A stretch of DNA of 64,000 nucleotides from Orobanche coerulescens. Its lineage: Eukaryota; Streptophyta; Magnoliopsida; Lamiales; Orobanchaceae. Where the stretch lies: positions 37,783,001-37,847,000 of the forward strand of contig CM065806.1 in NCBI GenBank assembly GCA_033398695.1, given 5' to 3'. The position numbers were made by a program, and so were the translations under genes. Below the pieces are notes generated by a model. It had not been told where the DNA came from, did not search any database, and saw nothing but the letters and a program-made list of their open reading frames with translations. This document shows, piece by piece, positions 47,226-56,790 of the stretch (position 1 is the stretch's first letter; every line of letters begins with the position of its first letter).

Positions 47226-47426
47226 AACTTCCAGTTGAAGACGTCCGACTGAAGACGTTAAACTTAGCGCTAATTAAGAGGCAACCAAATAGTTTTTATT
47301 TTTATGTTTTGATTTTTTTCGCATTTTCTTTGTATTTTTACTTGTTATAAAACTAATCGGTTCAACTTTTGGTGTTCAATTTGCAGGAAAAAGACCCGAG
47401 GACAAAACTGCACTTTCCAGGCCTGT

Positions 47427-47760
47427 ACGACACGAGCCGTGTCATATGACATGGTCGGGTCGTGCAGGCAGATCATATCTCATTTTCTGTGCAGGCACGA
47501 CACGGGACGTGTCATTTGACACAGTCGGGTCTGGGGTCCAGTCCATTTTCACGTTCCAAGCTAGTACGACACGGGTCGTGTCATTCGACACGGTCGAGTC
47601 AGGTATTCAGTTGAATTTTTACTTTCTGGGTAGTTGAGCACGGGCCGTGTCAATTGACACGGCCGAGTCAGGCGGACAGGCATTGTTTTTAAAAATTGAG
47701 ACAGGTATGACACGGCCGTGTCATTTGACACGGGCCGTGTCAGTCGGGCGGTATAAAAAG
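47427..47760 (+). promoter_or_regulatory. Putative internal promoter of element G upstream of ORF3
   Basis: Four to five units of the form cgacacgggccgtgtcatttgacac.gtcggg occur at 47427-47742, ending in the perfect 18-bp palindrome ATGACACGGCCGTGTCAT (47708-47725) and TGACACGGGCCGTGTCA (47726-47742). Nine bases on is GTATAAAAAGC (47751-47760), a strong TATA box. The same palindrome family plus TATA box forms the LTR promoter, yet flanking sequence differs from the LTR. The next ORF starts about 0.6-0.8 kb downstream. That it drives a separate ORF3 mRNA is an inference. Confidence 0.55.
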
Positions 47761-48370
47761 CTGAACGGGCCGACTTTCCCATTACCTTCTTCCCCAAATC
47801 TATTTCTACCCCAAATCCGAAACCTAGCCCCGAATCCGCCAAAATCCGTCAAAATCAAGCAAGAATCGTGGTAAATCTTACATAATAACAAGGTGTTCAT
47901 CATTATTCCACAATCCTAGAGCTTCAAAGGGTACGAATCGGACGAATTCATCCGGGTTTTGGGTCGCAAATTTTTCGAAATTTTCTTTAATTTTCACTCC
48001 GAATTCAAGGTATGATTCACGATTTTGGATGGTTTAATTCTTCATTGCATTGATATTATGTGAAATATGATTTATTGAGCAATTTAGGGTTCTTAAGTGG
48101 ATTTTTGTTGGAATTTCTCATGAGTAAAAATACGTTGAAATTTTGTTGGTGATTTTCGTGAATTACATGTTGGACTTATATGATTGAGAGATGTTATTAC
48201 ATGTTTGAAATTATTGGGATGTTATATACAATGACGATTGGCGTTGAAAATTTACGGTTGTGATATTTTTGAAGAAACGCTTATTTTGGGGAAAATGTGC
48301 AATTAGTAATAAGTTTGGGGGAGCATATATTATCGATAAATAGTGACTTTGAGCTTTTGTGAAACAAATG
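47761..48370 (+). other. Putative ORF3 leader of element G
   Basis: It begins with a pyrimidine-rich 5' UTR-like stretch (ttcccattaccttcttcccc) and contains a good 5' splice-site-like CAAG/GTATGA at 48006-48015, followed by AT-rich intron-like sequence. The acceptor is unclear. AAGTTTGGGGGAG at 48311-48323 is a polypurine tract like the one near the 3' LTR. No coding sequence is seen. Confidence 0.35.
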
Positions 48371-49760
48371 ATAATCGATGAATCTCTTGTAGAAAAATGG
48401 CCAGGTGACGAGGACGAGGAAATGCCCAACACGGACGTGGTGTGGATCAAAGGGGACGAGGAAGACCCGCAACGGAAATTGAGCAACCGGCGAGAATACC
48501 GACTCAATGGGTTGTCGAGATGCTCGAGACATATGGAATTGAACTTCCGCCAAGTCGCCTAGCACGATGGGAGATATTGGGGCAGAAAAGACGATGGGAA
48601 TAAAAGACGATGTCATGAGGCTGCTGGAAAAAATAAGTTGGACAACGTTAATGACACAACATTGGGCCACCTACCGCTGTCTCACGTTGGAATTCCTTAG
48701 CACACTTACTGTTAAAAGAGACCCGATCTCCCATGAGCCGACCGCTTTGGAATTCCGGCTAAACAACAAGAACAAAAAACTATCTCCCGGTGAATTGGAT
48801 GCTATATACGACACTCGAAGGTACGGAGAATACCGAATCAATCGGTTCAAGTGTGAGACATATTGGCGGGCAATGGTTGAGTATCCGGGGAGCGATGCAC
48901 ATCCCTACATCCCAAAGTCGGCAAAAGGATCCTCACTTTGCAATCCTATCCTCTGCTATCTACACAAGGTAATTGCGAGCACTATCTTCGTCCGGAAAGA
49001 AACGGGGCTAATCACTCAACGAGAGCTATACATTTTATCCCATATACTCGACGTAACAGATCCAGCAACTGGAGCTATTATAATGGATCATTTTAAGGAT
49101 GTTGCCACTAAACCGATAGGGGAGATTTGGATAGGGGGTTTAATTACCCCTATCGCACTTCGTCTTGATGTACCACTAGAAAACCGAACTCCCCTTCCGG
49201 GAAATATGCTCCTATATGTCCAAGTCATGAAGTTGATGAATATCCTCGACTACGACTCTCGTGTTATATTCCTCCAGAATGACGGCGATCATTTCCTACT
49301 CCCGAATACAACTTTGACAATTATTGACAGTATTCGGGATTTAGGAAATCTACAAATGGCCACGAAGGCGCATAAATTGGCCCGGGAAGCAGCTGGATTA
49401 ATCTCTCCTAGTGAAAGATACTTTGCTCGGAATGTTTGTCCTAGGCATACGGAAAATGAGGATAGAGCCGAGAGGATGCGAGAAGAAGATAGAGCGGAAA
49501 GAATGGAGGAGGAATTTGCCTATGAGAGAGGCCCTGAAGATGAAAGAGAAACGGAAGAGGAAGAAGAAAGAGAGAGAGAACGACCCGAGTCATCGAGACA
49601 GGTCGAATCAAGACATGCCACATCTCGTTCCACGCTTAGAGAAGAGTTCGAGGCTTTCCGAGAGGAGACCCGACAGAGACAAGACGAGATGCTGACCCTT
49701 TTACGACGAATGTACGATTGGCATGTCCAACAAGGCCACTTTCCTCCGCCAAATCAGTAG
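48370..49760 (+). pseudogene. Element G ORF3 (ATHILA ORF-1 family type)
   Basis: A 397-residue open frame from 48567 carries text typical of the ORF downstream of pol in Athila elements (ISWTTLMTQHWATYRCLTLEFLSTL, SPGELDAIYDTRRYGEYRI, GLITPIALRLDVPLENRTPLPG, then a Glu/Arg-rich coiled coil and RRMYDWHVQQGHFPP). The ATG at 48567 is probably not the true start. Another frame just upstream reads TQWVVEMLETYGIELPPSRLARWEIL, the expected earlier part, and joins by a small indel near 48595, so the gene likely began at about 48370. Its role is unknown. It was once called env-like, but no signal peptide or membrane segment is seen here. Confidence 0.75.
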
Positions 49761-51282
49761 GACCGGTTGTAAGTATTTCTTGACCCAAAGTTTTTATTGT
49801 TTAAATACTATACCCCCTACGTGTGTATACTCTTTAATTCAAGTTTGGGGGGAGATATTGGGTCAAGAGATACTTATATTGTTTGTTTGTTTTGTCTTTT
49901 GGATTTTGGTTTAGATTTTGGTGTGATTTTGATTTACGTTTTTGGTGTGAATTTTTTTTATTTTGGTGTGTTTTATTTTGAACTCGGTGTGTTTGGAGTA
50001 TGATGAACTTAGAAGAAACTCGAAAGAATGAACTCTTGTCTTGGATTCCTCGGGATTTATTTTGTTATTTTGATATACAAATCGAGGATAATTTGAAGGG
50101 AAAAAATTGTAGAATAATCAAAAGGGTGTGAAATTGAATAAATAGTTTAATACCTTGGAAATATAAACAAATCTAACTTGTGATCTTTTGAGCCTTCGTG
50201 CATCATTAAATATGCAAGTTTCATTGTCAAGTGTACCATTCATGTTTTAAGACTCTAGAACTTACCCTGGTATCTTATTCGAAACTACAAGTGTGTGTGC
50301 AAATTAGTGAAAGTGATTTTAGGCGATTTTTGTTTTTTTAGCCCTTCATACCTTTTGGCCAACCCAAAAAAAAAATTATTTCTCTAGTTAGCCCGATTGA
50401 GCTTAAAGCCTATTTCTTGTTAGCCACATTATGAGCTTTCCGTTCCATTATAAATTCTTTTTCCCTATACTTGAGCTGGTTAGAACAAAAATTGGTAAAA
50501 GAATGGAATAATATGTGTGGAGATGAATGGGAAAAGACTATCATGGTTCAAGATGGAGTTTCTAAATGATTTATCAAAATAAACGGTGAGGTAGAAATGT
50601 TGTGATGATGATGTTGTCCGCTCTATGAAAAATCACACGGAGCTTATATGAATAAAGGGCAATAAAGATGAAGAGGCGAAAATAAAAATTAAATGGAGCG
50701 ATAAGGGGGAATGAGGTTGCGATTTCTACTTTCGAAAAAAAAAAGGCGCTTATTGCGATTCAAGGGGTTGAAGGAAGTAAATTTCAGGGGAAACAAAATT
50801 GAGAAGTTCAAATTGAGCGAAGTGATTACCGAGATGATGTTCTAAGTTGCTCAAGTTAAGTCACTTTAAAGCCATATTTATCCTACCCTGACCAAAAAGC
50901 CTACATTACAATCGATAAAATCCTTTTTGATTCACCAAATTTTCATGCACAACCAGTGGTAGAGATGTAGACGATTAGCAAGCCTATGGGGATTCTTATT
51001 TCATTGAATGAGTTTTGAGCGTCACTAATCCCATTATACACTTTGAGAGTGATGGAATACACTTGACCGGCGAGGTTCGTATTATTCAAGTATTAGCTAT
51101 GAGGTTAAGGAAGCACCCCAGAGATTTGCATACTTTACAGAACTCGACTTATTTATTTCTTGAGGCGTATTGATGAACTTTCAAAATGATCCTTTGAGGT
51201 ATGTTGAGGGACGAGTTTCCTTAAGAGTGGTTATTTTAAAGTGCATTGCTCGGGACGATCAACGTTCAAGTTTGGAGGATTT
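49761..51282 (+). other. Element G 3' untranslated region
   Basis: It is an AT-rich stretch without a credible gene. It contains a second polypurine tract AAGTTTGGGGGGAGA at 49841-49855 about 80 bp after ORF3 and ends in the LTR-proximal tract AAGTTTGGAGGA at 51269-51280. Confidence 0.6.
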
Positions 51283-52826
51283 TGATAACACTCATTTTTA
51301 CACATATTTTTGCACCAATTTTCTGGGTTTTGAGATCCTAAAATGTGTAGAACTGTGTCGTTTATGCTCATATTGTGTTTTGGACTCGATCACGCTTGGA
51401 TACGTTTTATTGATTTTATAGGTACTTTATGGACATAAATCAAGCAAGAACGAAATCTCAAACCTCAATACATATCAAGCAATGTGGAAACGAGAGATCG
51501 AGCCTAAAAAGGAGTCAAAACAGTGTCAAAACGGACCAACACGAGCTCGGCCGTGTCATTTGACACGGGCCGTTTTAATAGCTTGATCGTGCCATATTGA
51601 CACGGTCGGGTTTCACATCCAGGCAATTGTGCCCTTTTTGGAGGAGTATGACACAGGCCGTGTCATTTGACACGACCATGTCACTTGCTCGGCCATGTCT
51701 GCTGACACGATTGAGTTCCCTGTCCAGCAACCCTTGCTGTTTCTAGAGCACTATGACACGAGCCGTGTCACTTTTCGGTGCAAAAATCACCTTTTGACAT
51801 TTTTGCAAGATTTGAGCATGGAAAATGGTATTTTTGGCCTTATAAAAAAGGATCTTGGGCTAGACTTAGAGATATTCAGATTTTGAGAGAGTTTTGGAGA
51901 GATTGGAGAGAGAAAACAAACACAAGATTAAGAGTTTTTCATCCAAAAAGAAGGCGATTTGATGAATTCTTGAAGAACACTTCAAGAACATTTGAAGGCT
52001 TCAACCGGGATCAATCAAGACACCATCCGAGTTTTATATTCTTCCTATCTTTTATTTATTTTGTTGTTTTATTTAACATGAACATGATGAACATGATGAT
52101 TATTAATCTTTCTTTCATTACCATGTCTAGCTAAACTCGTTAGATTCCGGGCATGGGAGTACGTTGATTTGCTAAGGTTTTGAGGGATTGATAATTATAT
52201 ATATCTAGTGTGATTTCTTTATCAAATACTTGGTTTTGATTCATGTTTAGACACTTGATCAATGTTTTTACATGTTTAACTTAATTGCTCATAATTTGAG
52301 AGAAGAGGGCATTAATAGGTTTCGAGTATTTGACGTAGTAAATTACGAGATTGAGAAATCGGTGATGAACTATGATGATGTTTAATCTTATAAACATTTT
52401 GGAGTTAGATAATTTATAATAGACGGAGACGTTGTTATAGGTTGTTTAATCTACGTTTTAATGCATCTCGAGAGAGACTTTAGAATATTGTTATGATTAT
52501 CATTTTGGAGACGCACTTAGAACTTTTTGGAACCAATCCCGACTAAACTTAGTAATCAATGACAACCTAACCTTGGAATCTACCTTTCTAAACTCTTGCA
52601 ATTCGCTTTAATTCAGATATTTTCAATTGTTTTAATTTATTGTGATCATTTTATTTTATTTCATTAACCATCCATTTCACCTTTCGATCGTCTAGATAAA
52701 ATCAGAAATATTATAATCTAGTACTCAATACAATAGGAATATTTAGTCTCTGTGGAATACGACCTTGCTCGCCACTTTCTACATTTACTCCGTACACTTG
52801 CGGATTGTCTAAAAATATAGCGAACA
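51283..52826 (+). repeat. 3' LTR of element G
   Basis: It is 1544 bp long, TGATAACACTC to AGCGAACA, followed by CACAT. It is longer than the 5' LTR by one repeat unit at about 51660-51770. Confidence 0.92.
51539..51775 (+). promoter_or_regulatory. TGACACGGCCGTGTCA palindrome array, element G 3' LTR
   Basis: It includes CGGCCGTGTCATTTGACACGG, GACACAGGCCGTGTCATTTGACACG, a GACACGATT variant and GACACGAGCCGTGTCA. It is the fuller version of the 5' LTR array and is followed by the TATA box at about 51840. Confidence 0.65.
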
Positions 52827-53150
52827 CACATCATGTACCGAACTCCAGAGGCCTCGAAGGACCCTACCCGGACCACACGCATTGTTCGTACACATCATGT
52901 ACCCAACTCCAGAAGCCTCGACGGACCCTACCCGGACCACACACATTGTTCGTACACATCATGCACCAAACTCCAGAGGCCTCGACGGACCCTACCCGGA
53001 CCACACACGTTGTTCGTACACATCATGTACTGAACTCCAGAGGACTCGTCAGATCCTACCCGGAACACGCACGTTGTTCGTACACATCATGTGCTGAACT
53101 CCATAGGCCTCGTCAGACCCTATCCGGAACACACACGTGGTCACGACACA
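52827..53150. repeat. 64-bp minisatellite in element A LTR
   Basis: The word cacatcatg recurs at 52827, 52891, 52955, 53019 and 53083, an exact 64-bp period over about five units. Each unit has a ccagaggcctcg inverted word and GACCCTACCCGGACCAC. G inserted inside this repeat, since its target CACAT is part of the unit. Confidence 0.9.
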
Positions 53151-54605
53151 ACTCATATTGATTAGCTCAACACATTACCATGAACAACCCACATCATTAC
53201 CAATATGTCAAACCATTCAACAGTACACCGTAATACATATTCAAGTATGAAACCAAAGCGACACAAATATCATAATCATCACGATAACTCAACCATGACC
53301 AATCACGCACGACACAAACCATATGGTTGACAAAACCAACACACTTCCACGACATTAACCAAGTGAGGACATCATCACTACCATCAATCATTCACAACGA
53401 TCAAATCACACGAAGCATAACCACGAAGGTAAACCAAATCATCATAAACCTAACACGAAGTCTCTATTCACAAGACACAAATCGTATAGCAAGATACTTG
53501 CCTCATTAACCGCTATCGAACACTTCGACGAACACGGATCAACCGGGAAACCTCGAACACCTACAATTCTCCGGGCGAAAACAACAAAAATATAAGATTA
53601 CAACAAGAATCAAGACCAAGGGTAACGGAAATCCCACCAACTATCGAATGGAAACTCATTGGGAGATTTAATCGAACATTAAATGTTCAATAACTCCCAA
53701 GAACAATTAAATCGTCAATCGAGTTAAAAAAACTTGAAATATGGATATACAGTCCATAGAACACGATTAATAATACTCAATAACATCAACTGATTCATCA
53801 AAATCAGATGAACAACGAAAATCAAGAAGGAAATCCAAAGGTCAACCCTAGGAGATTTCAAGAAATTTCCTTCGATCCGGATGAATGAAGTTGAAGATGA
53901 TGATAGATCCGAATCAAGCTTCCTAAAATGATACACGACGATACCTCCGATCACTACTCTGAATCTTGCCACCAATCACAAAGAAGAAAGGAGAAGGGGA
54001 AGAAATGAACAAAAATCCGCCGGCCAGGTATATAAATAGGCGAGCACGTTACGGCCGTAACTCGGCCTCTATCGGTACTGCCAAAGTCGCTCGGGAACAT
54101 TACGGCCGTTACCATCGGCAAGTTGCGGCCGTAACGCACAGGTTCTTACGGCCGTAATTCGGTCTCCCTTACGACCGTAACCGGGCCCTTCCGACTCCTG
54201 CCCAAAATGCTCGAGCGCCTTACCCTTACGGCCGTAATTCTGCCAGGCATAACAACCGTAATATCCACTACATTACGGCCGTAACTCGGACATTCCAACG
54301 GCCGTAACTCTCATGCCTCCCTTCCGACAGTCCTGACGTTCGACAAAATCTCGGTCACATACGCACGGACTATGATTCAAAACAATAACGAGCAAATTAT
54401 GAAACATGACGTATCACACCACAAACACATATTTAATCAAAGAAACGCGAGCGGCGACAAGTCTCACTCGACGAACACTACGACAGAACACATCATAATG
54501 TACATATTAGAGAAACGTATCCCACATAATCATAACGAACCAAAATAACCGACACCAAACGACAAATAGCTCAAGGCAACCGGAATAAAAATCTCGGGTA
54601 TTACA
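52832..54605 (-). repeat. Element A 5' LTR, second part (U3 side)
   Basis: It continues the LTR from 20955, ends CTCGGGTATTACA at 54605 and carries the 64-bp minisatellite and the TTACGGCCGTAA array. In the sense of transcription this is the start of the LTR. Confidence 0.85.
54029..54308 (-). promoter_or_regulatory. TTACGGCCGTAA palindrome array with TATA-like box, element A LTR
   Basis: There are about nine copies: GTTACGGCCGTAAC 54048-54061, near 54099, 54122-54135, TTACGGCCGTAA 54146-54157, TTACGACCGTAA 54169-54180, 54226-54237, near 54250, ATTACGGCCGTAA 54272-54284 and 54298-54307. In transcription order they are followed by CCTATTTATATACC (54028-54041). The array starts about 300 bp from the LTR start. 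Confidence 0.65.
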
Positions 54606-55130
54606 TGATCAGCGACTATGAAATTAGGCACTAGAAGATTTTAGAGTCTACAATTCAGGGACTACTTCAGACCCTGACACTACTTGATGCTGCAGAAACT
54701 GGAAAGTGCAACAATATAAGATCGTGTGATTTAATAACAGCAAGGAGTGTGCATGAAGAAAAGAATCAAGCTAACGGTGGAAACTATCGACTGTCAGACA
54801 GAAACTTATTCCTGATTACTTGTATTGATTATTACTTTCTGTTCTCATTGTTAATGTAATAAGTGTGAGCCTAAGCGAATTTGTAAAAGCTTTTGTGATA
54901 GATTTTATACACAGAGAGAGGGGTTTATATTGAGAGCAGCTGCTAAAGGTGTTTGTACACCTTTGGTAGAGTTTGTATTTGTTCATTAATAATACAAACT
55001 GTTTGCTTCATATTTGTGATTCTTGTTATTGTTTATAAAGTTCGAAAATCAGACAAATTGTTCATACTTGTATTCAACCCCTCTTTTACAAGTATATTCA
55101 GTTTAATAGGAAGAAATTATATTTTAAAAA
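54606..55130 (+). other. Copia-LTR-like tail, remnant
   Basis: It is non-coding. The end (cttgtattcaacccctctttta then caagta at about 55069-55095) resembles the 3' end of many copia LTRs, and TTTTATACAC near 54903 could be a TATA box. The left part is cut by element A. It may be the remains of a solo LTR, but no second boundary or duplication is seen. Confidence 0.3.
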
Positions 55131-55860
55131 ATTAATAAAGTAAAATTTTAATTTTTATCGTTTTAGCATATCAGGCACAATTACTAGTAGTATATAATTA
55201 TATTCGATATTATACTGGATTAATTGAATTCGATTTACTAAAACTATTTAAATTTTAAAATATATATTTTATAAGTAAACTTTTACGTTGTATTGTATAT
55301 GACTTAATTGAAATATAAATTAAGGCAGAGATAAATTTATCAAAATATGATTATATATAATATAGGTGTTATGAAGAATACGATTTATATTATTAAAATA
55401 TAGTTACATTTAGGCATATTAACTGGTTGGATTCGGATCGGATCAGATTATCCTAAATCCATATCTGAATCCATTTATTTTTTCCGGATCCAGATTGGAT
55501 CAGGAGTCGAATTTTTTAATAAATTATTTATTTTTATTGTTTTACGAATTAAAAAATATACACATTGACAAATCCAAATTTAAATTCCAAAATATTGTTA
55601 TTTACATAAAATATAAAATATAATACATGTTATATATAATTAATATACATTATATATTATATAAATATATCATATATATAATAAATATAATATATTCGAA
55701 TCGGATTGTTAGCGGATCGAATCGTACTAAATCCATATCTGCTCGTTATCGAATGGGACCCCTATCAGATCGAATCATATCGAATTTATTGGAACAACCT
55801 GGGAAGTCTAAATTCCTTCTACTAATATAAAAAAAAGTTATACTATATGTTACAAGTAAC
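55131..55860. other. AT-rich intergenic stretch
   Basis: Very AT-rich sequence with long TA runs at about 55620-55695. Two segments of ttcggatcggatc followed by taaatccatatctg occur at about 55431-55470 and 55697-55745, apparently a diverged dispersed repeat in direct orientation. No gene is seen. Confidence 0.5.
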
Positions 55861-55989
55861 TTGTAATTACACCAGCCACTGCTGGATTACAGCAAAATAA
55901 ACGAGGTCTACATTAACATTACAATAAGGAGCAGTTCAAATAAACGGAAAGCTTAATAATAGGTCTTCGACTAATAATAGGTCTGTCGA

Positions 55990-56320
55990 ACTGAAATCCC
56001 ATCGTTCACTAAAACAAGTAAATATTAAACAACACAGAGCTATCAAAGTACTTCATGCACGGATTAATCCCATAATTCATTAAAACAAGTAATATTATTT
56101 TTTATTTTTTTTGAAGAGGAGATTGTCCCTGTCGTGAGTACCCCCAAGAGGCTCGACCTCCCGATCTAGAGGTAAGTTTTCCAGCATGACCTGTTCTCTT
56201 CATGGTCCCACATTTGGGTTACAACACGCGCTTACTAGACCCGGTTCTCGGGTTAATGGTTTTATCCCGGACATTGTCTTAAAACAACACAGCGATCAAA
56301 GTACTTCATGCACGGACTAT
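55990..56320. repeat. Short duplications around a 200-bp unknown insert
   Basis: The word aaacaacacag.g..atcaaagtacttcatgcacgga occurs at about 56030 and again at about 56282. The word cccat..ttca.taaaacaagtaa occurs at about 55998 and 56070. Between 56110 and 56280 lies GC-richer sequence (gaggctcgacctcccgatc, cgggttaatggttttatcccgg) unlike its surroundings. This suggests a small insertion or a local duplication. The class is unknown. Confidence 0.45.
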
Positions 56321-56329
56321 AACGGCTTC

Positions 56330-56371
56330 CCCCCCCCCCACCCCCCACCCCCATCCCCACCCCCACCCACC
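56330..56371. repeat. C-rich low-complexity tract
   Basis: About 42 bases are almost all C with single A/T breaks. On the minus strand it is a G-run tract with at least four runs of three or more G, so it could form a G-quadruplex. Confidence 0.8.
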
Positions 56372-56476
56372 AAAGTGAGAGGAAAAACACATAAATTAAA
56401 AAACTGCATCACTTGAAGATTTAATTCCTGCTCATACACAGCAGCTCAAGGCAACACAAAAGCATAGCAAATCCTC

Positions 56477-56539
56477 TCACTGTCCAGCAGTACTATCACT
56501 GTGACCAAAATGCGAGTGACAGGAGCTACTGATCACATC
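56477..56539 (-). CDS. Possible last exon of a host gene (C-terminal 20 residues)
   Basis: On the minus strand, a CTAAC branch-point-like word near 56569 is followed by TGTCACAG (3' splice site at 56540) and then 20 codons reading DVISSSCHSHFGHSDSTAGQ and a TGA. The sequence upstream to element F is T-rich, as in a plant intron, and the sequence downstream looks like a 3' UTR. No protein family is recognised, and the short length allows chance. If real, element F sits in the preceding intron or has cut the gene. Confidence 0.25.
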   Translation of the reverse strand, partial: DVISSSCHSHFGHSDSTAGQ

Positions 56540-56790
56540 CTGTGACATGTTCGAAATCATAAAGTTAGTTTCAAATGCCATAAAATGTCTCAATCCTAAT
56601 GCAACTAAAGGCCAAGGAAACATAACAATAACCACCAACAAGAAAAGCAAAATATTTTTGTAACTAAAAAGGATAAATGCTGACGAATGTTACTATTTTA
56701 TTCCGTTCAACCTTCCTTCTCTATAATAGTCTCCCCACTCCACACACACCGAAAGTAAAAGGGTCAAACAGCTAACATCAATGTTGTTAA
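56540..56790 (-). other. Intron-like or intergenic sequence before element F
   Basis: Minus-strand T-rich sequence without open frames lies between the putative exon and the LTR of F. The five bases before the LTR are gttaa, the expected target duplication of F. Its partner is outside the window. Confidence 0.35.

Larger units (their letters stand above)
20956..52826 (+). mobile_element. Element G: Athila-like Ty3/gypsy retrotransposon with third ORF, split by nested elements
   Basis: G has LTRs at 20956-22391 and 51283-52826, flanked by CACAT at 20951-20955 and 52827-52831, a tRNA-Asp PBS, Gag, protease, RT, part of RNase H, integrase and a downstream ORF3 of the ATHILA type. It is the only plus-strand element. 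The tandem element B lies between RNase H (last G codons at about 26497) and integrase (first at 46338). The expected end of RNase H and the integrase zinc finger are missing, so a deletion accompanied or followed that insertion. All frames contain stops or shifts. Clade assignment follows the PBS, the FMDDFSVFG RT motif and the ORF3. Confidence 0.9.
1..54605 (-). mobile_element. Element A: outermost Tekay-like LTR retrotransposon, split by two insertions
   Basis: This is the scaffold into which most of the window inserted. Three pieces belong to it: the leader at 1-1287, the LTR start at 20192-20955 and the LTR remainder at 52832-54605. They are joined by logic, because D is flanked by AAATG at 1283-1287 and 20189-20193, and G by CACAT at 20951-20955 and 52827-52831. 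Removing both insertions leaves a PBS followed by a continuous LTR of about 2.54 kb that begins TGTAACACCC and ends in ATTACA. The PBS lies on the low-coordinate side of the LTR, so the element reads on the minus strand and this is its 5' LTR. Gag, pol and the 3' LTR lie to the left of the window or are absent. No A coding sequence is visible. Assignment to Tekay-like chromoviruses rests on LTR ends and layout shared with B, C and F, so the clade call is an inference. Confidence 0.8.

Noticed and set aside
47427..47745. Internal array as a captured LTR fragment or solo LTR
   Set aside because: Only the palindrome units are alike. Sequence before and after does not match the G LTR, and there is no LTR end or target duplication.
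52805..53161. Repetitive 118-codon frame with a repeated peptide
   Set aside because: It is the translation of the 64-bp LTR minisatellite. The three shifted frames read the same repeat.
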